A stretch of DNA of 64,000 nucleotides from Oscillospiraceae bacterium (lineage in GTDB: Bacteria > Bacillota > Clostridia > Oscillospirales > Oscillospiraceae), in assembly GCA_902801295.1 (NCBI GenBank), contig CADCHN010000001.1, positions 62,001 through 126,000 on the forward strand, written 5' to 3'. Position 1 is the first letter of the stretch. Every line of letters starts with the position of its first letter. Position numbers and translations under genes: made by a program. Positions 62,688 through 64,000 of this stretch are shown piece by piece. The notes beneath the pieces were generated by a model. The model did no database searches, was not told where the DNA came from, and was given only the letters and a program-made list of their open reading frames with translations.

Positions 62688-64000
62688 TTGAGTATATTGG
62701 AAACCATCCATTCGTCAGCCGACGTGAAGCGGCTATCCAAGGATCAACTGGAGCCGTTATGCGCCGAACTGCGCGAATTCATCATACAAAACGTATCGAA
62801 GACCGGCGGCCATCTGTCCTCTAATTTGGGCACGGTCGAGCTGACCGTGGCGCTGCATCGCGTCTACGACAGCGCGGTGGACCGCATCGTCTTTGACGTC
62901 GGCCATCAGAGCTATGCACATAAAATTATCACCGGGCGCCGGGAGCGCTTCCAAACGCTCCGTCAGTACGGCGGCCTTTCCGGCTTCCCGAAGCCCTACG
63001 AGGCCCCAGACGATGCCTTTATCGCCGGTCATGCTTCCAACTCCGTCTCTGTAGCTTTGGGCATGGCGCGCGCCCGCAGCCTGAAAAAACAGAACTACGA
63101 CGTAGTCGCCGTGATCGGTGACGGCGCCATGACGGGCGGTCTGGCCTATGAGGGGCTGACCAACGCCGCTGCCAGCGGCGAGCCGATGGTCATTATTCTC
63201 AACGATAACAACATGTCGATCAACGAGAACGTCGGCGGTACGGTCAGCATGCTGCAGACAATGCGCGCCAGACCCGGCTATATCAATTTCAAGCGCTGGT
63301 ATCGCGATGTGTTTTCACGCCTGCCCGCGCTGTATCGCTTTAATCACAAAATCAAGGAATGGTTCAAGTCCCGTCTGCTGCCGGACAATATGTTCAGCGA
63401 AATGGGCCTGTACTATCTCGGACCGGTGGACGGGCACGACATCGCACGCCTGGAAACCGCGATCCGCTATGCCCGCGACGTCGGTTCTCCTGTGCTGCTG
63501 CATGTGCTGACCAAAAAGGGCAAGGGCTGCGATTATACGGAAAAGGACCCGGATGTCTACCACGGCGTATCCGCGTTTGATCCCGAGAGCGGCGTCCTGC
63601 CGCCGGCCTCGCCCTGCTTTTCTTCTGCTTTCGGCGACGCTTTGTGTGAGCTGGCTGCGGAGGATCGCAGCGTCGTCGCTATCACGGCGGCCATGACCTC
63701 TGGCACTGGGCTTGATGATTTCGCGGTAAAGTATCCGGATCGGTTCTTCGATGTCGGAATTGCCGAGGGTCAAGCCGTCGCCATGGCTGCCGGTATGGCC
63801 AAGCAGGGACTGCGGCCGGTGTTCGCGGTGTATTCCAGCTTTCTGCAGCGCGGCTATGACATGCTGATCCACGACGTCGGACTGCAGAAGCTGCACGCGG
63901 TGATAGCCGTCGACCGTGCCGGCCTTGTCGGCAATGACGGAGAAACCCACCACGGCGTTTTCGACGTGGATTATCTCTCCTCCGTGCCCGGCATCAGCAT
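62688..64000 (+). CDS. dxs: 1-deoxy-D-xylulose-5-phosphate synthase, C-terminus beyond window
   Basis: About 437 codons are present. The thiamine-diphosphate enzyme has GGHLSSNLGTVELTVALH, FDVGHQSYAHKI, the GDGAMTGGLAYEGL thiamine motif and the ILNDNNMSINENVGG segment, and joins pyruvate and glyceraldehyde 3-phosphate in the MEP pathway. The start is TTG at 62,688 with GAGGAG nine bases upstream; the nearby ATG at 62,683 is out of frame and stops at once. Confidence 0.95.
   Translation, partial: MSILETIHSSADVKRLSKDQLEPLCAELREFIIQNVSKTGGHLSSNLGTVELTVALHRVYDSAVDRIVFDVGHQSYAHKIITGRRERFQTLRQYGGLSGFPKPYEAPDDAFIAGHASNSVSVALGMARARSLKKQNYDVVAVIGDGAMTGGLAYEGLTNAAASGEPMVIILNDNNMSINENVGGTVSMLQTMRARPGYINFKRWYRDVFSRLPALYRFNHKIKEWFKSRLLPDNMFSEMGLYYLGPVDGHDIARLETAIRYARDVGSPVLLHVLTKKGKGCDYTEKDPDVYHGVSAFDPESGVLPPASPCFSSAFGDALCELAAEDRSVVAITAAMTSGTGLDDFAVKYPDRFFDVGIAEGQAVAMAAGMAKQGLRPVFAVYSSFLQRGYDMLIHDVGLQKLHAVIAVDRAGLVGNDGETHHGVFDVDYLSSVPGIS

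Overview
The window reads as a chromosomal segment of a GC-rich, endospore-forming, anaerobic gut-type member of the Clostridia, most like Oscillospiraceae (for example the Flavonifractor/Oscillibacter/Lawsonibacter group). This rests on the complete spoIIIA operon, the clostridial type III glutamine synthetase, RNase J, the XpaC/TelA pair, consensus Gram-positive promoters (TTGACA-17-TATAAT), strong AGGAGG ribosome sites and gene order. The species is inferred, not proven.

Left part, 1 to about 16,020: the end of an integrative and conjugative element of the Tn1549/CTn type, with every gene on the minus strand. Reading in the direction of transcription (right to left) it has a leader with two hairpins, a small cysteine-rich protein, a replication initiator with tandem 15-bp repeats in its own gene, DUF5348, PcfB, the VirD4 coupling ATPase, the Maff2 small membrane protein, VirB6, an MT-A70 methyltransferase, PrgI, the VirB4 ATPase, a second DNA methyltransferase, a small unknown protein, a large NlpC/P60 wall hydrolase (CD1108 family), DUF4315, a membrane-anchored DUF4366 protein, topoisomerase III, a Cys-rich VLP protein and the start of a probable antirestriction protein. 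Relaxase and integrase are not in the window and presumably lie to the left. The right end is probably the inverted repeat at 15,960-16,020.

Middle part, 16 to 37.6 kb: chromosomal housekeeping. It holds an unknown gene with a sporulation-type promoter, a DUF4364 regulator, tldD-tldE, tRNA-Pro(CGG), a divergent LemA-like/telA/xpaC operon, rpe-recR-rnj-arsC-like, secG, a small DUF3783/DNA-glycosylase operon, yfcE with a family 3 glycoside hydrolase, uppP-ftsK, mrnC-rqcH and a PAP2 phosphatase.

Right part, 37.7 to 64 kb: a DNA repair and tRNA-modification run (uvrB, polA, rimI, tsaD, radC, a small unknown gene), an AT-rich gap with clustered DnaA-box-like 9-mers, tRNA-Thr(CGT), an iron alcohol dehydrogenase, an SPFH protein, glnS, a thiol redox block (thioredoxin-reductase-like flavoprotein; moaC, ccdA, tlpA-like, trxA), glutamine synthetase III, the spoIIIAA-AH operon behind a sigma-E-like promoter, and asp23-nusB-xseA-xseB-ispA-dxs, with dxs cut by the window end.

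The points most worth checking are the iteron-like array plus AT-rich tract inside the element's initiator gene, the terminator that separates the element's first gene from any upstream promoter, the minimal SpoIIIAG, the thioredoxin-reductase-like protein lacking the usual NADPH motif, the DnaA-box cluster, and the LemA-like/TelA/XpaC trio. All functions are assigned by reading the translations; no database search was run.
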